From positions 3,410,001 to 3,474,000 of the forward strand of contig NZ_CP009278.1 in the NCBI RefSeq assembly GCF_000747525.1: a stretch of DNA of 64,000 bases, read 5' to 3'. The first letter of the stretch is position 1. Each line of letters begins with the position of its first letter. The notes under the pieces were generated by a model. That model made no database searches. It was given only the letters and a program-made list of their open reading frames with translations, and was not told where the DNA came from. Of the stretch, positions 35,415 through 45,349 are shown one piece after another. The translations under genes and the position numbers were made by a program. This DNA is from Sphingobacterium sp. ML3W (lineage in GTDB: Bacteria > Bacteroidota > Bacteroidia > Sphingobacteriales > Sphingobacteriaceae).

Positions 35415-37811
35415 TTAACCACGCACCTCTGCGCTTACTTCTTTCTCAAAGTTAAGAATTAATTTTTGAACTATTGCGTCAATTTGTTTGTCCATTAAAG
35501 TTTTTTCTTCATCTTCGAGAATAAAGCTCAAAGCATACGATTTTTTACCCTCTGGAATCTTGTCTCCTTTGTAAACATCAAATACGTTCACCGCTTTCAA
35601 CAGCTTACGTTCAGTTTTATGTGCTATCGTTTCCAATTGTTTGAAAGTAACATTTTCATCAATCAATAACGAAAGATCTCGTTTAACTGAAGGAAATTTA
35701 GATACTTCTTTAAATTTAATGACATTCTTACGAATTATTTTCAATATTTGATCCCAGTCAAAATCAGCAAAAAACACCTGCCCCTCTACATCCGCTTTCG
35801 AGAGTGAAGCGTTAGATACCGCACCAAAAGTAACTAAAGCTTTTGCACCTCTCATATAACAGAGTCCATATGCATAATGATCTGTAGGTGCATCTTGCAA
35901 CTGAAGATTTCCGATATTCAACCGTTTTAAGATAAGGTCAACGACAGCTTTAATATTGTAGAAACTGACAAGTTGCTTACTATTATTCCATTGTTCGATT
36001 TCCATCTTACCACTGATAGTAATAGCTAAGTGTTGTTTTTCTTGATAACCCTCTCCATCTATTGCATACGTCTTACCAAATTCAAAGACCTTCAAATCTG
36101 AATTTCTTCTCTTTTGATTATAAGAAATTGCAGTTAAGGCTGAAAACAACATGTTTTGACGCATTGTATCCAAATCAGAACTTAATGGGTTGCATAAACG
36201 AACGGCCGTAGTCTCATCATCAACATAATCTAGCTTAGTCAAAGAATTTGAAAGTATTTCTCTAAAACCATTTGCAATCAAAAGATCAGCCAATTGATTC
36301 AAAACAACCTCTTTATCAGGTTTTTCAGAAGTATTTAATGATGACTTAATTTGTCTTTTTAATTCAACATTATTATAGCCATAAATGCGCAATACTTCTT
36401 CTATAACATCAACTTCTCTGGTTACATCAACACGATATGCAGGAACCAAAACATCTAAACTTTCTTCAGACTCTTGATCAATACCGATACCTAGGGCAAC
36501 AATAATAGATTTGATTTCTTCATTTGGAATGTCTTGTCCTATCAACTTCCGTACATTATTGTAATTTACATTAAATGCGAAAGGTTTAATTTCAGCCGGG
36601 TAAATATCAATAATGTTAGAACTGATTTGTCCTCCTGCAATATCTTGAATCAAAATAGCTGCTTTTTTCAGTGCATTAACAGTAATATTTGGATCTGTAC
36701 CCCTTTCATATCTGAAAGAAGAATCTGTTTTCAGATGATGACGTTTTGCTGTTTTGCGAACAGTAACCGCGTTAAAGTATGCAGATTCTAAAAATATATT
36801 TGTAGTTGATTCCGAAACTCCAGAATTAGCCCCTCCGAAAACACCAGCTATGCACATAGGCTTTTCAGCATCGGCAATTATTAAATCTTCACTAGAAAGT
36901 TTGCGCTCAACGCCATCTAATGTGATGAAAATTTCATCTTGCTTCGCCTGTCTTACAATCACTTCGTTCCCTGCAATCTTATCCTGATCGAAAGCATGCA
37001 AAGGTTGCCCCAAATCATGTAAAATAAAGTTGGTTACATCAACAATGTTATTAATGGGACGTATACCTATTACATTGAGACGTTCCTTCAACCAATCTGG
37101 GGATTCCGCAACTTTTACTCCAGAAATATTGATGCCAGAATAACGCGGGCTACCCAATGGATTCTCAACAGTAACTTTCGTATTAACGCCGTTGCCCTCT
37201 TGGAACGATGAAAGATCAATAGGCTTCATTTCTTTTCTGAAATAAGCTGCAATGTCACGAGCGACACCTATATGTGATGCTGCATCAGCACGATTTGGAG
37301 TCAATCCAATTTCAAAGCGATAATCATCTTCTACCCCATAGAAATCTTTAACAAGTGTTCCGACAGTTGCGTCCAATGGCAGTTCTACGATACCTGCATG
37401 AGAAGTACCTAAGCCGACTTCATCTTCACCACAAAGCATTCCTTCAGAAACTTCACCGCGAATCTTTGATTTATTGATTTTAAAAGGTTCTCCGCTTACT
37501 GGATGAACAGTAGAACCAACAGTTGCAACAATAACTTTCTGTCCTACTGCAACATTTGGGGCTCCACAGACAATATGCAATAAGTCTGCTTGACCAATGT
37601 CTACTGTAGTCACTTTCAATTTATCTGCATTCGGGTGTTGATTACAAGATTTTACTTCTCCTATAACCAAGCCTTCTAATCCACCTGGAATACTTTGCAC
37701 CACATCTAAAACCTCTACCTCTAATCCTACGTTAGTTAAAATTAAAGATAACTCTTCTGGTTTTTTATCTATATCAATATGATCGTTAAGCCACTTATAT
37801 GAAATATTCAT
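35415..37811 (-). CDS. pheT: Phenylalanine-tRNA ligase beta subunit
   Basis: The protein is 798 residues long from the ATG at 37811. A frame 24 codons longer exists, but it would begin upstream of the promoter, and family homology starts at MNISYKWLNDHIDI. Domains in order: tRNA-binding EMAP domain near 40-150 (VIGEVKSCNQHPNADKLKV, CGAPNV), B3/B4 editing domain near 210-380 (GTDPN later), B5 domain near 400-475, the synthetase-like domain (FEFGKTY), and the C-terminal anticodon-binding FDX-ACB domain (FKEVSKFPSVKRDLSLLID). It loads phenylalanine with the alpha subunit, which is not in the window. It begins a transcript towards the zapA cluster. Confidence 0.97.
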   Translation of the reverse strand: MNISYKWLNDHIDIDKKPEELSLILTNVGLEVEVLDVVQSIPGGLEGLVIGEVKSCNQHPNADKLKVTTVDIGQADLLHIVCGAPNVAVGQKVIVATVGSTVHPVSGEPFKINKSKIRGEVSEGMLCGEDEVGLGTSHAGIVELPLDATVGTLVKDFYGVEDDYRFEIGLTPNRADAASHIGVARDIAAYFRKEMKPIDLSSFQEGNGVNTKVTVENPLGSPRYSGINISGVKVAESPDWLKERLNVIGIRPINNIVDVTNFILHDLGQPLHAFDQDKIAGNEVIVRQAKQDEIFITLDGVERKLSSEDLIIADAEKPMCIAGVFGGANSGVSESTTNIFLESAYFNAVTVRKTAKRHHLKTDSSFRYERGTDPNITVNALKKAAILIQDIAGGQISSNIIDIYPAEIKPFAFNVNYNNVRKLIGQDIPNEEIKSIIVALGIGIDQESEESLDVLVPAYRVDVTREVDVIEEVLRIYGYNNVELKRQIKSSLNTSEKPDKEVVLNQLADLLIANGFREILSNSLTKLDYVDDETTAVRLCNPLSSDLDTMRQNMLFSALTAISYNQKRRNSDLKVFEFGKTYAIDGEGYQEKQHLAITISGKMEIEQWNNSKQLVSFYNIKAVVDLILKRLNIGNLQLQDAPTDHYAYGLCYMRGAKALVTFGAVSNASLSKADVEGQVFFADFDWDQILKIIRKNVIKFKEVSKFPSVKRDLSLLIDENVTFKQLETIAHKTERKLLKAVNVFDVYKGDKIPEGKKSYALSFILEDEEKTLMDKQIDAIVQKLILNFEKEVSAEVRG

Positions 37812-37832
37812 TTTAGAATCTGATTTTACGCA

Positions 37833-37863
37833 CAAACTTAGATAAATTTGCTCTGATTCGCAA
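37833..37863 (-). promoter_or_regulatory. pheT promoter (TTG-N20-TAAGTTTG)
   Basis: On the minus strand TTG (37861-37863) and TAAGTTTG (37833-37840) are 20 bp apart. Transcription would start near 37826, 15 bases before the ATG at 37811. That supports the shorter pheT start. Confidence 0.55.
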
Positions 37864-38170
37864 TATAATTGCATTGTTATCAATGCAAATTTGTCGTTTT
37901 CTCCTCATCCTTTGATAGTTTTTTTATTGAAGGAATATAAAACGTGGAGTTATATCGTGTGTTCAAAGGAAATATTCTATTATCCTTTAAAATAAAAAAA
38001 ACATAAAATATAATAGCACTTCTTTATTACCATAAATAATCATACAAAAGAGCGTTGACTTACAAAGAGGTAGTGAGTGAAAACGAAACGAAAAAAAAAT
38101 AGTGCATCTGTAAAAAGTAATTTTACTAATATTTAGCACTTTTCATTCCTAATAAGTCAAAGGATTAACG
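37864..38170. other. Divergent intergenic region between pheT and purL
   Basis: No gene is present. The stretch carries upstream parts of the promoters for both genes and poly-A/T tracts, and nothing else I can name. Confidence 0.5.
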
Positions 38171-38178
38171 TAAATTTG
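38171..38178 (+). promoter_or_regulatory. Candidate purL promoter, -7 box TAAATTTG
   Basis: TAAATTTG matches TAnnTTTG and lies 38 bp before the purL start. No TTTG is found at the right spacing upstream. Confidence 0.35.
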
Positions 38179-38216
38179 TGTTTTAATTTGAAGAACGTTC
38201 AAAACTTACAGTTATA

Positions 38217-41200
38217 ATGATTCATTTCTTTGTGAACCCAAGCGACATCGTTTACGGTGTGCAAACCCTAGAAGATTTATCTATCGATGATATTTCTAAG
38301 CTAAACTGGCTATTTGGAAGCGCTAGTAAAATCGAAAAAGAAACCCTAGACGATTATTTTGTTGGTCCACGTGCAGCTATGATTACCCCATGGAGCACTA
38401 ATGCTGTGGAAATTACCCAAAACATGGGCGTTGAAGGAATTATTCGTATTGAAGAATTTCGAAAAATACAAGCAAATTTTAACGATTTCGACCCAATGAT
38501 TTCACAGAAATATGAAACATTGACACAAGATATGTATACCATCAATATTGATCCTGAACCTATTTTAGAGATTGACGATATCGATGCTTATAATAAACAA
38601 GAAGGTCTCTCTTTAAACCCCGAAGAAGTTCAATATCTTGCCAATCTAGCAACGAAATTGAATCGTAAATTAACGGATTCGGAAGTATTTGCTTTTTCTC
38701 AAGCAAATTCAGAACATTGTCGTCACAAAATATTCAACGGTACTTTTATTATTGATGGTGAAGAACAACCAACTTCTTTATTCAAATTAATTAAGAAAAC
38801 TTCTGAAACGAATCCGAATGATATCGTTTCAGCTTATAAAGATAATGTAGCTTTCGTCAAAGGACCACGTGTCACGCAGTTTGCTCCAAGATCAGCGGAT
38901 AAGCCTGATTTTTATGCAGAGAAAGAATTTGACTCCGTTCTATCTGTAAAAGCAGAAACTCATAACTTTCCTACTACTGTAGAACCATTTTCTGGTGCTG
39001 CAACCGGTTCTGGTGGTGAAATTCGTGACCGTCTGGCAGGTGGACAAGGTTCCCTACCGTTAGCTGGGACAGCTGTCTACATGACGTCATATTCTCGATT
39101 AGAGAAAAATCGTCCCTGGGAACAAGCGATGGAGGAGCGCCCTTGGTTGTATCAAACTCCAATGGATATCTTAATCAAAGCTTCCAATGGAGCATCAGAT
39201 TTCGGTAATAAATTTGGACAGCCCCTAATTACGGGTTCGGTATTAACATTCGAACATGAAGAAGATGCTCGCAAATTAGGTTTCGACAAAGTCATTATGC
39301 AAGCTGGTGGTATCGGCTACGGTAAATTAGATCAAGCTAAAAAACATACACCAAAAGTAGGTGATAAAATTGTTATCCTAGGCGGAGAGAATTATCGAAT
39401 TGGTATGGGCGGAGCAGCAGTCTCTTCAGCTGATACTGGTGCATTTGGCTCTGGAATTGAATTGAATGCCATCCAACGTTCAAATCCAGAAATGCAAAAA
39501 CGCGCTGCAAATGCAGTTCGTGGTATGGTAGAGTCTGACCATAACCCAATTGTATCTATTCATGATCATGGCGCAGGTGGTCACTTGAACTGTCTTTCGG
39601 AACTTGTAGAGGAAACTGGTGGATTAATTGATCTAGATGCCTTACCTGTTGGTGACCCGACTCTTTCGGCAAAAGAAATCATCGGTAACGAGTCTCAAGA
39701 AAGAATGGGATTAGTAATTGGAGAAAAAGATATCGATATTTTAAAACGTGTAGCTGATCGTGAACGTTCACCGATGTACACAGTTGGTGATGTAACCAAT
39801 GACCACCGTTTTACCTTCGAATCAAAAACTACTGGTGAAAAACCAATGGATTATGCTCTAGAAGACTTTTTTGGTTCTTCGCCAAAAACAATTATGAAGG
39901 ATAATACGATAGTAAGAAATTACGCAGATCTATCGTACAGTACCGAAAATATTCCAACTTACTTGACACAGGTTTTGCAATTGGAAGCAGTTGCTTCCAA
40001 AGATTGGTTAACAAACAAAGTAGATCGTTGTGTAGGAGGCCGTGTTGCCAAACAGCAATGTGCTGGCCCATTGCAATTACCATTAAACAACGTGGGTGTA
40101 ATGGCTTTAGATTATAAAGGTAAGGAAGGTGTTGCGACTACGATTGGTCATTCACCTGTAGCTGCAATTATCGATTCTGCCGCTGCTAGTAGAACTGCTA
40201 TAGCTGAATCTTTATCAAACTTGGTCTTCGCTCCTATTAAAAATGGTTTAGCTGGTGTTTCACTTTCTGCTAACTGGATGTGGGCTTGTAATAATGAAGG
40301 TGAAGATGCCCGTCTTTATAAAGCAGTAAAAGCCTGTTCAGATTTTGCATTAGAATTAGGAATTAACATCCCTACAGGTAAAGACTCCTTATCCATGAAA
40401 CAAAAATACCCGAATGGAGATAATGTCATTGCTCCTGGCACTTTAATCGTTTCTGCAGCTGGTAACTGTACGGATATCACACAGGTTATTGAACCCGTTT
40501 TAAACAAAGATGGAGGTTCAATCTACTATATCAACTTATCAAAAGATGCTTTCAAATTAGGTGGATCTTCATTCGCTCAAATCTTAAATAAAATTGGTAG
40601 AGAAGTTCCTACGATTCAAGATGGAGCTTACTTTAAAAAAGCATTTAACGCTATCCAAGATTTAATAAAAGCAGGTCAAATTGAAGCCGGACACGATATT
40701 GGTTCTGGTGGTTTAATCACAACCCTTTTAGAATTGACATTTGCTGATGTAAACTTGGCGGCTAACTATGATCTATCAGGATTAGGCGAAACAGATACAG
40801 TAAAAACCTTATTCAATGAAAATATCGCAGTTGTATTACAAGCAAAAAATGATGATGCTTTTGAAAAAGCATTAATTGAAGCTGGTATAGATGCTGTGAA
40901 AATTGGGCAAGCGATTGCCGGTACTGAAGTTTCATTCAAAAACTATACTGACACGTTCACCTTCAATGTCATGGATACACGTGATTCTTGGTACAAAACG
41001 TCTTTCTTATTAGATTCAAAACAATCGAAGAATGGAATGGCCCAAGAGCGCTATAACAACTACAAAAATCAACCTTTGAGTTTTGTATTCCCTAAACATT
41101 TCACAGGTATAAAACCAATAATAGATACTTCAAAACCAAGGCCAAAGGCGGCTATCATCCGTGAAAAAGGTTCTAATTCTGAACGCGAAATGGCTAATGC

Positions 41201-41891
41201 TATGTATTTAGCCGGATTTGATGTAAAAGATGTTCACATGACAGATTTAATCTCAGGTCGTGAGACATTGGAAGATATCCAATTCATTGGAGCTGTAGGG
41301 GGATTCTCGAACTCGGACGTTTTAGGTTCTGCTAAAGGTTGGGCTGGTGCATTTTTGTACAACGAAAAAGCAAAAACAGCACTAGAAAATTTCTTCAAAC
41401 GTCCGGATACTATGTCAGTAGGTATTTGTAATGGTTGCCAACTGTTTATGGAGCTCGAATTAATCAACCCTGAGCACGAAGTTCATGGTAAGTTGCTACA
41501 CAATACTTCACAAAAACATGAATCCAATTTCATTGCTGTCACAGTACAAGAAAACAACTCAATCATGTTGTCAACTCTGGCGGGTGCGACATTAGGTGCT
41601 TGGATTTCAAATGGCGAAGGTAGATTCAATTTACCACAACAAGAATCACAATATCATATTGTTGCGAAGTACGCTTATGATCAATATCCAGCAAACCCGA
41701 ATGGTTCAGATTATAATACTGCGATGCTTTGTGACAAAACAGGTCGACATTTAGTGACAATGCCACATATTGAGCGTTCTACGTTCCAATGGAACTGGGC
41801 TAACTATCCAAAGGGACACCAAGACCAGGTAACTCCATGGTTAGAAGCATTTGTCAATGCACGAAACTGGATTGAAACAAATAAAAAGTAA
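38217..41891 (+). CDS. purL: Phosphoribosylformylglycinamidine synthase, single-chain PurL
   Basis: The 1224-residue protein is the large one-chain form. An N-terminal PurS-like part precedes the first AIRS-type half (FSQANSEHCRHKIF, KAETHNFPTTVEPFSGAATG, GEIRDR). A linker and a second half follow (NWMWACNNEGEDARLYKAV, GKDSLSMK, HDIGSGGL). The C-terminal class I glutamine amidotransferase starts near 940, with nucleophile Cys in GICNGCQLFMEL and the His-x-Glu pair in PHIERSTFQWNW. It converts FGAR to FGAM in purine synthesis. It stands alone, with its own terminator. Confidence 0.98.
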   Translation: MIHFFVNPSDIVYGVQTLEDLSIDDISKLNWLFGSASKIEKETLDDYFVGPRAAMITPWSTNAVEITQNMGVEGIIRIEEFRKIQANFNDFDPMISQKYETLTQDMYTINIDPEPILEIDDIDAYNKQEGLSLNPEEVQYLANLATKLNRKLTDSEVFAFSQANSEHCRHKIFNGTFIIDGEEQPTSLFKLIKKTSETNPNDIVSAYKDNVAFVKGPRVTQFAPRSADKPDFYAEKEFDSVLSVKAETHNFPTTVEPFSGAATGSGGEIRDRLAGGQGSLPLAGTAVYMTSYSRLEKNRPWEQAMEERPWLYQTPMDILIKASNGASDFGNKFGQPLITGSVLTFEHEEDARKLGFDKVIMQAGGIGYGKLDQAKKHTPKVGDKIVILGGENYRIGMGGAAVSSADTGAFGSGIELNAIQRSNPEMQKRAANAVRGMVESDHNPIVSIHDHGAGGHLNCLSELVEETGGLIDLDALPVGDPTLSAKEIIGNESQERMGLVIGEKDIDILKRVADRERSPMYTVGDVTNDHRFTFESKTTGEKPMDYALEDFFGSSPKTIMKDNTIVRNYADLSYSTENIPTYLTQVLQLEAVASKDWLTNKVDRCVGGRVAKQQCAGPLQLPLNNVGVMALDYKGKEGVATTIGHSPVAAIIDSAAASRTAIAESLSNLVFAPIKNGLAGVSLSANWMWACNNEGEDARLYKAVKACSDFALELGINIPTGKDSLSMKQKYPNGDNVIAPGTLIVSAAGNCTDITQVIEPVLNKDGGSIYYINLSKDAFKLGGSSFAQILNKIGREVPTIQDGAYFKKAFNAIQDLIKAGQIEAGHDIGSGGLITTLLELTFADVNLAANYDLSGLGETDTVKTLFNENIAVVLQAKNDDAFEKALIEAGIDAVKIGQAIAGTEVSFKNYTDTFTFNVMDTRDSWYKTSFLLDSKQSKNGMAQERYNNYKNQPLSFVFPKHFTGIKPIIDTSKPRPKAAIIREKGSNSEREMANAMYLAGFDVKDVHMTDLISGRETLEDIQFIGAVGGFSNSDVLGSAKGWAGAFLYNEKAKTALENFFKRPDTMSVGICNGCQLFMELELINPEHEVHGKLLHNTSQKHESNFIAVTVQENNSIMLSTLAGATLGAWISNGEGRFNLPQQESQYHIVAKYAYDQYPANPNGSDYNTAMLCDKTGRHLVTMPHIERSTFQWNWANYPKGHQDQVTPWLEAFVNARNWIETNKK

Positions 41892-41910
41892 ATTGCTTAT
41901 AGTAAATAAA

Positions 41911-41947
41911 AAACCTCCTGCACTTCAATGTACGGGAGGTTTTTTTT
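41911..41947 (+). terminator. purL terminator
   Basis: AAACCTCCTGCAC and GTACGGGAGGTTT form a 13-position stem with one G-U pair and one mismatch, followed by T residues. Confidence 0.75.
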
Positions 41948-42031
41948 AAATTGTTTGAGTCCATTTGCAAAAAACACGGATAATAATGCCACCTGTTTAA
42001 TTGGACAAAGTTATTATTGTTCTGAAAATCC

Positions 42032-42478
42032 CTATATCTTTCTAATATAGCCAGGTTTGTCCATCAAATTATCTAATGAGTACTTACCTGATCCCATAAC
42101 TAGAAAAAGTACTAATAAGAATAGCACGACTATCGATAACCACAATTCTCCATTAAGATAACTAAACCCATTTGTTATATTAACAAAAAATACTGCTCCA
42201 AATAAAATAGGTAACAAAACGATTGAAGCTAACCGTGTTTGAAATCCACAGATAATAAATAGCCCGCCAACGATTTGAGCAAAAACAATATAGTGAACGC
42301 CCCCCCAAATGTAAAAGGTATAGTTCACTTCTTGTACCAAAGCACTAACACTATTTAAATCTGACACAAAACTTAATCCTTTTATCAGAATAAGAAACCC
42401 TACAACTATCCTAAGGTAGTCTATCCATTGTGGATGATGCACATTTCCCCAGTTTTCAATTTTATGAATTAGGTTCAT
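42032..42478 (-). CDS. DoxX-family membrane protein
   Basis: The 148-residue protein has four membrane spans typical of DoxX/DoxD-like proteins: YLRIVVGFLILIKGLSFVSD, IVFAQIVGGLFIICGFQT, LASIVLLPILFGAVFFVNI and LWLSIVVLFLLVLFLVMGSG. The family is linked to redox or sulfur chemistry in the membrane, without an assigned reaction for most members. The gene has a good Shine-Dalgarno sequence, AAAGGAGAG, before its ATG. Confidence 0.82.
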   Translation of the reverse strand: MNLIHKIENWGNVHHPQWIDYLRIVVGFLILIKGLSFVSDLNSVSALVQEVNYTFYIWGGVHYIVFAQIVGGLFIICGFQTRLASIVLLPILFGAVFFVNITNGFSYLNGELWLSIVVLFLLVLFLVMGSGKYSLDNLMDKPGYIRKI

Positions 42479-42825
42479 AACAACTCTCCTTTCTTAATGA
42501 TTTATATACAATTCAAACAAACCGGTTTTAAATTTGTTTTGTTATTTTGCAAATTGAATAATAATTAAATCCCTATTCAGTTACAAATAACAGCATACGA
42601 ACCCCTTTCATAATAAATAAAGCAACAGATTATCAATGAACAACTCATCAAAAAATATGATAAACGTAGAAAGGTAAAAGAAAATCGAATAGATGCCAAT
42701 CGTATAATCCCTCTATTAAACAGCTAAGGTCGCATGAATAATGTATATACTATAGGAAAAAAATAATCCATATTCTATCAGTCTTATAAAACTTGATGAG
42801 CTTGAGAAGCACACGTAGGGTATTA
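42479..42825. other. Gene-free stretch between DoxX and glutathionylspermidine-synthase genes
   Basis: No gene or clear hairpin is seen. It includes the DoxX ribosome site and the 3' region of the next minus-strand gene. Confidence 0.5.
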
Positions 42826-43968
42826 TTAGTTTTTAATGATATGCGGAACAAATCGACTTTTATCTGTTGTAATGGGCATTGTTGATTCTCTAAAACTAAT
42901 ACCACAGGGTTCTTGACCAATAATCCAACTACCTATGATTGAAAAGCCTGTTTCCTCTTTGTGCAGAGTAGCTAATTCCTGATAAATATAGCCTTCACGG
43001 CCATACTCACCTGCCGTGGCGTATATCAACTCTTTATCGTAGTACATTTCAATATTAGCTCCCTCTCTCGAAAGAATCGGTTTTTTAATGTAATTTCTAA
43101 GCTGTTTGTGCTCATCAAAATATGCTGGCAATAGATTCGGATGATGTGGGAATAATTGCCACAGAATTGGTAAAATCGCTTTATTAGATAGCAACATTTT
43201 CCATGAAGGCTCTATCCATTGCGCCTCATTAACATCATTGACAATATTTTTCCCAAATTCCTCATGAACCATCCATTCCCATGGATATAACTTAAAAATA
43301 GACTGAATTGATTTGCCCTCTAAATCAACAAATTCCCGTCCTTCCCATCCGATATCATCAATATAAATCAGCTGCGTTTGAATACCTGCCTGCATAGCAG
43401 TGTCTCTAAGATACTCAACATTTGTTAAGTCTTCCAGTGTTTCCTTCGCACATGAAAAGTACAATATATCACCTTTCAAATGAGGTTTAATATCTTTCCA
43501 ACACGCAATTAATTGCTCATGCACACTATTAAATTGATCTATCGATTCAGAAAAATAATGATTCTTCCAATACCACTGTACAATACCACATTCAAATAGT
43601 GATGTTGGTGTATCAGCATTAAATTCTAACAACTTTAATTTTCTTTTCTCAGAGTCATAAGCGAAATCAAAACGACCATAAATAGAAGGCGTTTCATTTT
43701 CCCAGGATTGCTCTATATGATGCACCATATAGGCTGGAATATGAAATAAATCATAGCGCTTATTTGTTATAACATATTCAACTGCTTTTAGGCACATATC
43801 CCACACTTCTGTAGTTGCATGGTGTAACATATCTGCCTCCTTACTCGTGATTTCGAAATAGTAATCATCAATCCAATAGGGTTCATCTTGATCTGTATGG
43901 AAGCCATATCCGATAGATTCCAATCGAGATTTCCAATTAGGATCGATAGTCAAATGTTTTATTTTCAT
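42826..43968 (-). CDS. Glutathionylspermidine synthase-like ATP-grasp protein
   Basis: The 380-residue protein matches the C-terminal synthetase domain of glutathionylspermidine synthase (YgiC/YjfC type): YWIDDYYFEIT at the start, YGRFDFAYDSEKRKLKLLEFNADTPTSLFE (read in part), FKLYPWEWM, WKMLLSNKAILPILWQLFPHHPNLLP (in part), KKPILSREGANI and the C-terminal IIGQEPCGISFRES. It lacks an amidase domain, so it would only ligate; E. coli YgiC relatives do not have known glutathionylspermidine activity. Two small lipoproteins precede it in a tight operon with a TAATG overlap. Confidence 0.88.
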   Translation of the reverse strand: MKIKHLTIDPNWKSRLESIGYGFHTDQDEPYWIDDYYFEITSKEADMLHHATTEVWDMCLKAVEYVITNKRYDLFHIPAYMVHHIEQSWENETPSIYGRFDFAYDSEKRKLKLLEFNADTPTSLFECGIVQWYWKNHYFSESIDQFNSVHEQLIACWKDIKPHLKGDILYFSCAKETLEDLTNVEYLRDTAMQAGIQTQLIYIDDIGWEGREFVDLEGKSIQSIFKLYPWEWMVHEEFGKNIVNDVNEAQWIEPSWKMLLSNKAILPILWQLFPHHPNLLPAYFDEHKQLRNYIKKPILSREGANIEMYYDKELIYATAGEYGREGYIYQELATLHKEETGFSIIGSWIIGQEPCGISFRESTMPITTDKSRFVPHIIKN

Positions 43969-44339
43969 TATGCTCCGACAGAAGAAGATTGAGATGAAGC
44001 AGCAGTATTGCCAAATCCATTACGTTTAGCTTGATAAGCTGCAGATTTCTGCGCGTTAGTACCCGAAACAGAGTTTGGGTTCAAATTGCTATTAGCATAC
44101 CCCATACCACCACCAAGATGTCTAAAAGCCATAAACCATAAAAGTGATGTACCCATTCCCCCACCCGTACGATGTTGTTCTCGATAATCATTTGTCACTT
44201 CTGTATATGGAGCTGTAGAATCTGCTCGCATGTAAACACGCTGTTGATGTGTCTCAGGCCCTGATTGTGGGCGCCCACAAGAAGCCAATACGGATGTAAT
44301 CAATACTAATTTAATTGTTGAAGATGTTTTTTTTCTCAT
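43968..44339 (-). CDS. Small Gly/Ser-rich lipoprotein
   Basis: The 123-residue protein has a signal peptide ending in lipobox VLASC. The mature part is hydrophilic, then has GGGMGTSLLWFMAFRHLGGGMG (a glycine-flanked hydrophobic patch, in part) and an Ala/Asn/Ser-rich tail. It resembles the small proteins (YgiB or UPF0323 type) that accompany YgiC-like genes, but the match is by context and composition. Its stop overlaps the synthase start by one base. Confidence 0.7.
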   Translation of the reverse strand: MRKKTSSTIKLVLITSVLASCGRPQSGPETHQQRVYMRADSTAPYTEVTNDYREQHRTGGGMGTSLLWFMAFRHLGGGMGYANSNLNPNSVSGTNAQKSAAYQAKRNGFGNTAASSQSSSVGA

Positions 44340-44341
44340 TA

Positions 44342-44635
44342 TTATTGCACAGTTACATAAATAGGAATCTCACTCAAAGTTTGAGTTGAATCGGCCACTG
44401 TCCAAGTATTAACACTTTTAGCAGTAACAATCGTATCACTCTTATCTGCGATTTTCTCACCATTAAACCAGATATGCTGTCTTGTAATATGCAAAACGGA
44501 ATCTCCCTTACTCTCCGTTACCAAAACAACCTCTCGAGCCGATTTTTTATCCAAAGTCTCCAATGGTTTTTCTTTCTTAACATCAGCACAACTGATGAAA
44601 ATCAAAATTGGCAATACGAATAAAATATATTTCAT
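44342..44635 (-). CDS. Small lipoprotein of unknown function
   Basis: The 97-residue protein has a lipoprotein signal (lipobox IFISC). The mature part is beta-rich and polar (REVVLVTESKGDSVLHITRQ, then IPIYVTVQ). I recognise no family. It is the first gene of the three-gene unit with the next lipoprotein and the ATP-grasp protein; 2 bp separate it from the next start. Confidence 0.7.
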   Translation of the reverse strand: MKYILFVLPILIFISCADVKKEKPLETLDKKSAREVVLVTESKGDSVLHITRQHIWFNGEKIADKSDTIVTAKSVNTWTVADSTQTLSEIPIYVTVQ

Positions 44636-44771
44636 TTCAATTTTTTTTAATACAAATAACTAAATCATACCTTTACGCAGCATGTCAAACCAACAGTGCT
44701 AGCGATTAGGCTCATCAACAATATATCGTTTAGGTATGGAATGTTAGGATAACTTCAAATTGATAAATTTA

Positions 44772-45290
44772 CTAGCATTCTTTATCATAAGTACGATTCC
44801 AATGTTTATTACTATCCAAAGGTGTTGGTGTCACGCGGTATTCTAAATTAATACCGTTCAAACGCCTCTTCTTGATGCGTTTGTTCACTTCATTAATATA
44901 GGCTATCTGCGTTATTCTGAAAGTTCCAAAGCTTGTTCCTTTAATATTTTCTTGGTCAATAAAATCCTCTACCAATTCAAAATTAAAAAAACAACCTAAA
45001 TAATCTTTCCAAAATAAAATAGGATTGTCCACCTTATCTAAGTAACTATCTTCTGGATAACACAATTCGCCATCCTCCACTTCAAAATGATCAGCAAGTA
45101 CTTTATTAGTATTAGCAACAAATTCCTTCGCAATTTCCTCGTCTTCTATCGGAAGAAAAGAAATCACATCTTCTTCTTCCAAGCTATCAAACATCAAATG
45201 ATTATTGAAGCAATGAATCAATTCGGGTAATAATTCTACCACATCATTGTACATCTTTCCCATAATACAAATATACAAACAATCCAGCAT
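44772..45290 (-). CDS. Acidic soluble protein of unknown function
   Basis: The frame encodes 172 residues, but the natural start is probably MGKMYNDVVELLPELIH at about codon 10. The protein is acidic in its first half (DSLEEEDVISFLPIEDEEIAKEF) and more basic at the end (NKRIKKRRLNGINLEYRVTP). It has no signal peptide or membrane span. I know no family for it. It is the only gene between two oppositely directed groups. Confidence 0.6.
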   Translation of the reverse strand: MLDCLYICIMGKMYNDVVELLPELIHCFNNHLMFDSLEEEDVISFLPIEDEEIAKEFVANTNKVLADHFEVEDGELCYPEDSYLDKVDNPILFWKDYLGCFFNFELVEDFIDQENIKGTSFGTFRITQIAYINEVNKRIKKRRLNGINLEYRVTPTPLDSNKHWNRTYDKEC

Positions 45291-45349
45291 TTCAAGACTT
45301 AATTTAACTATTGAATGTTATTCTGCCAAATAGCCTGTACATTTATGCC

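Noticed and set aside
37812..37883. 24-codon N-terminal extension of pheT
   Set aside because: A good promoter lies within it and family homology begins at the internal Met at 37811.
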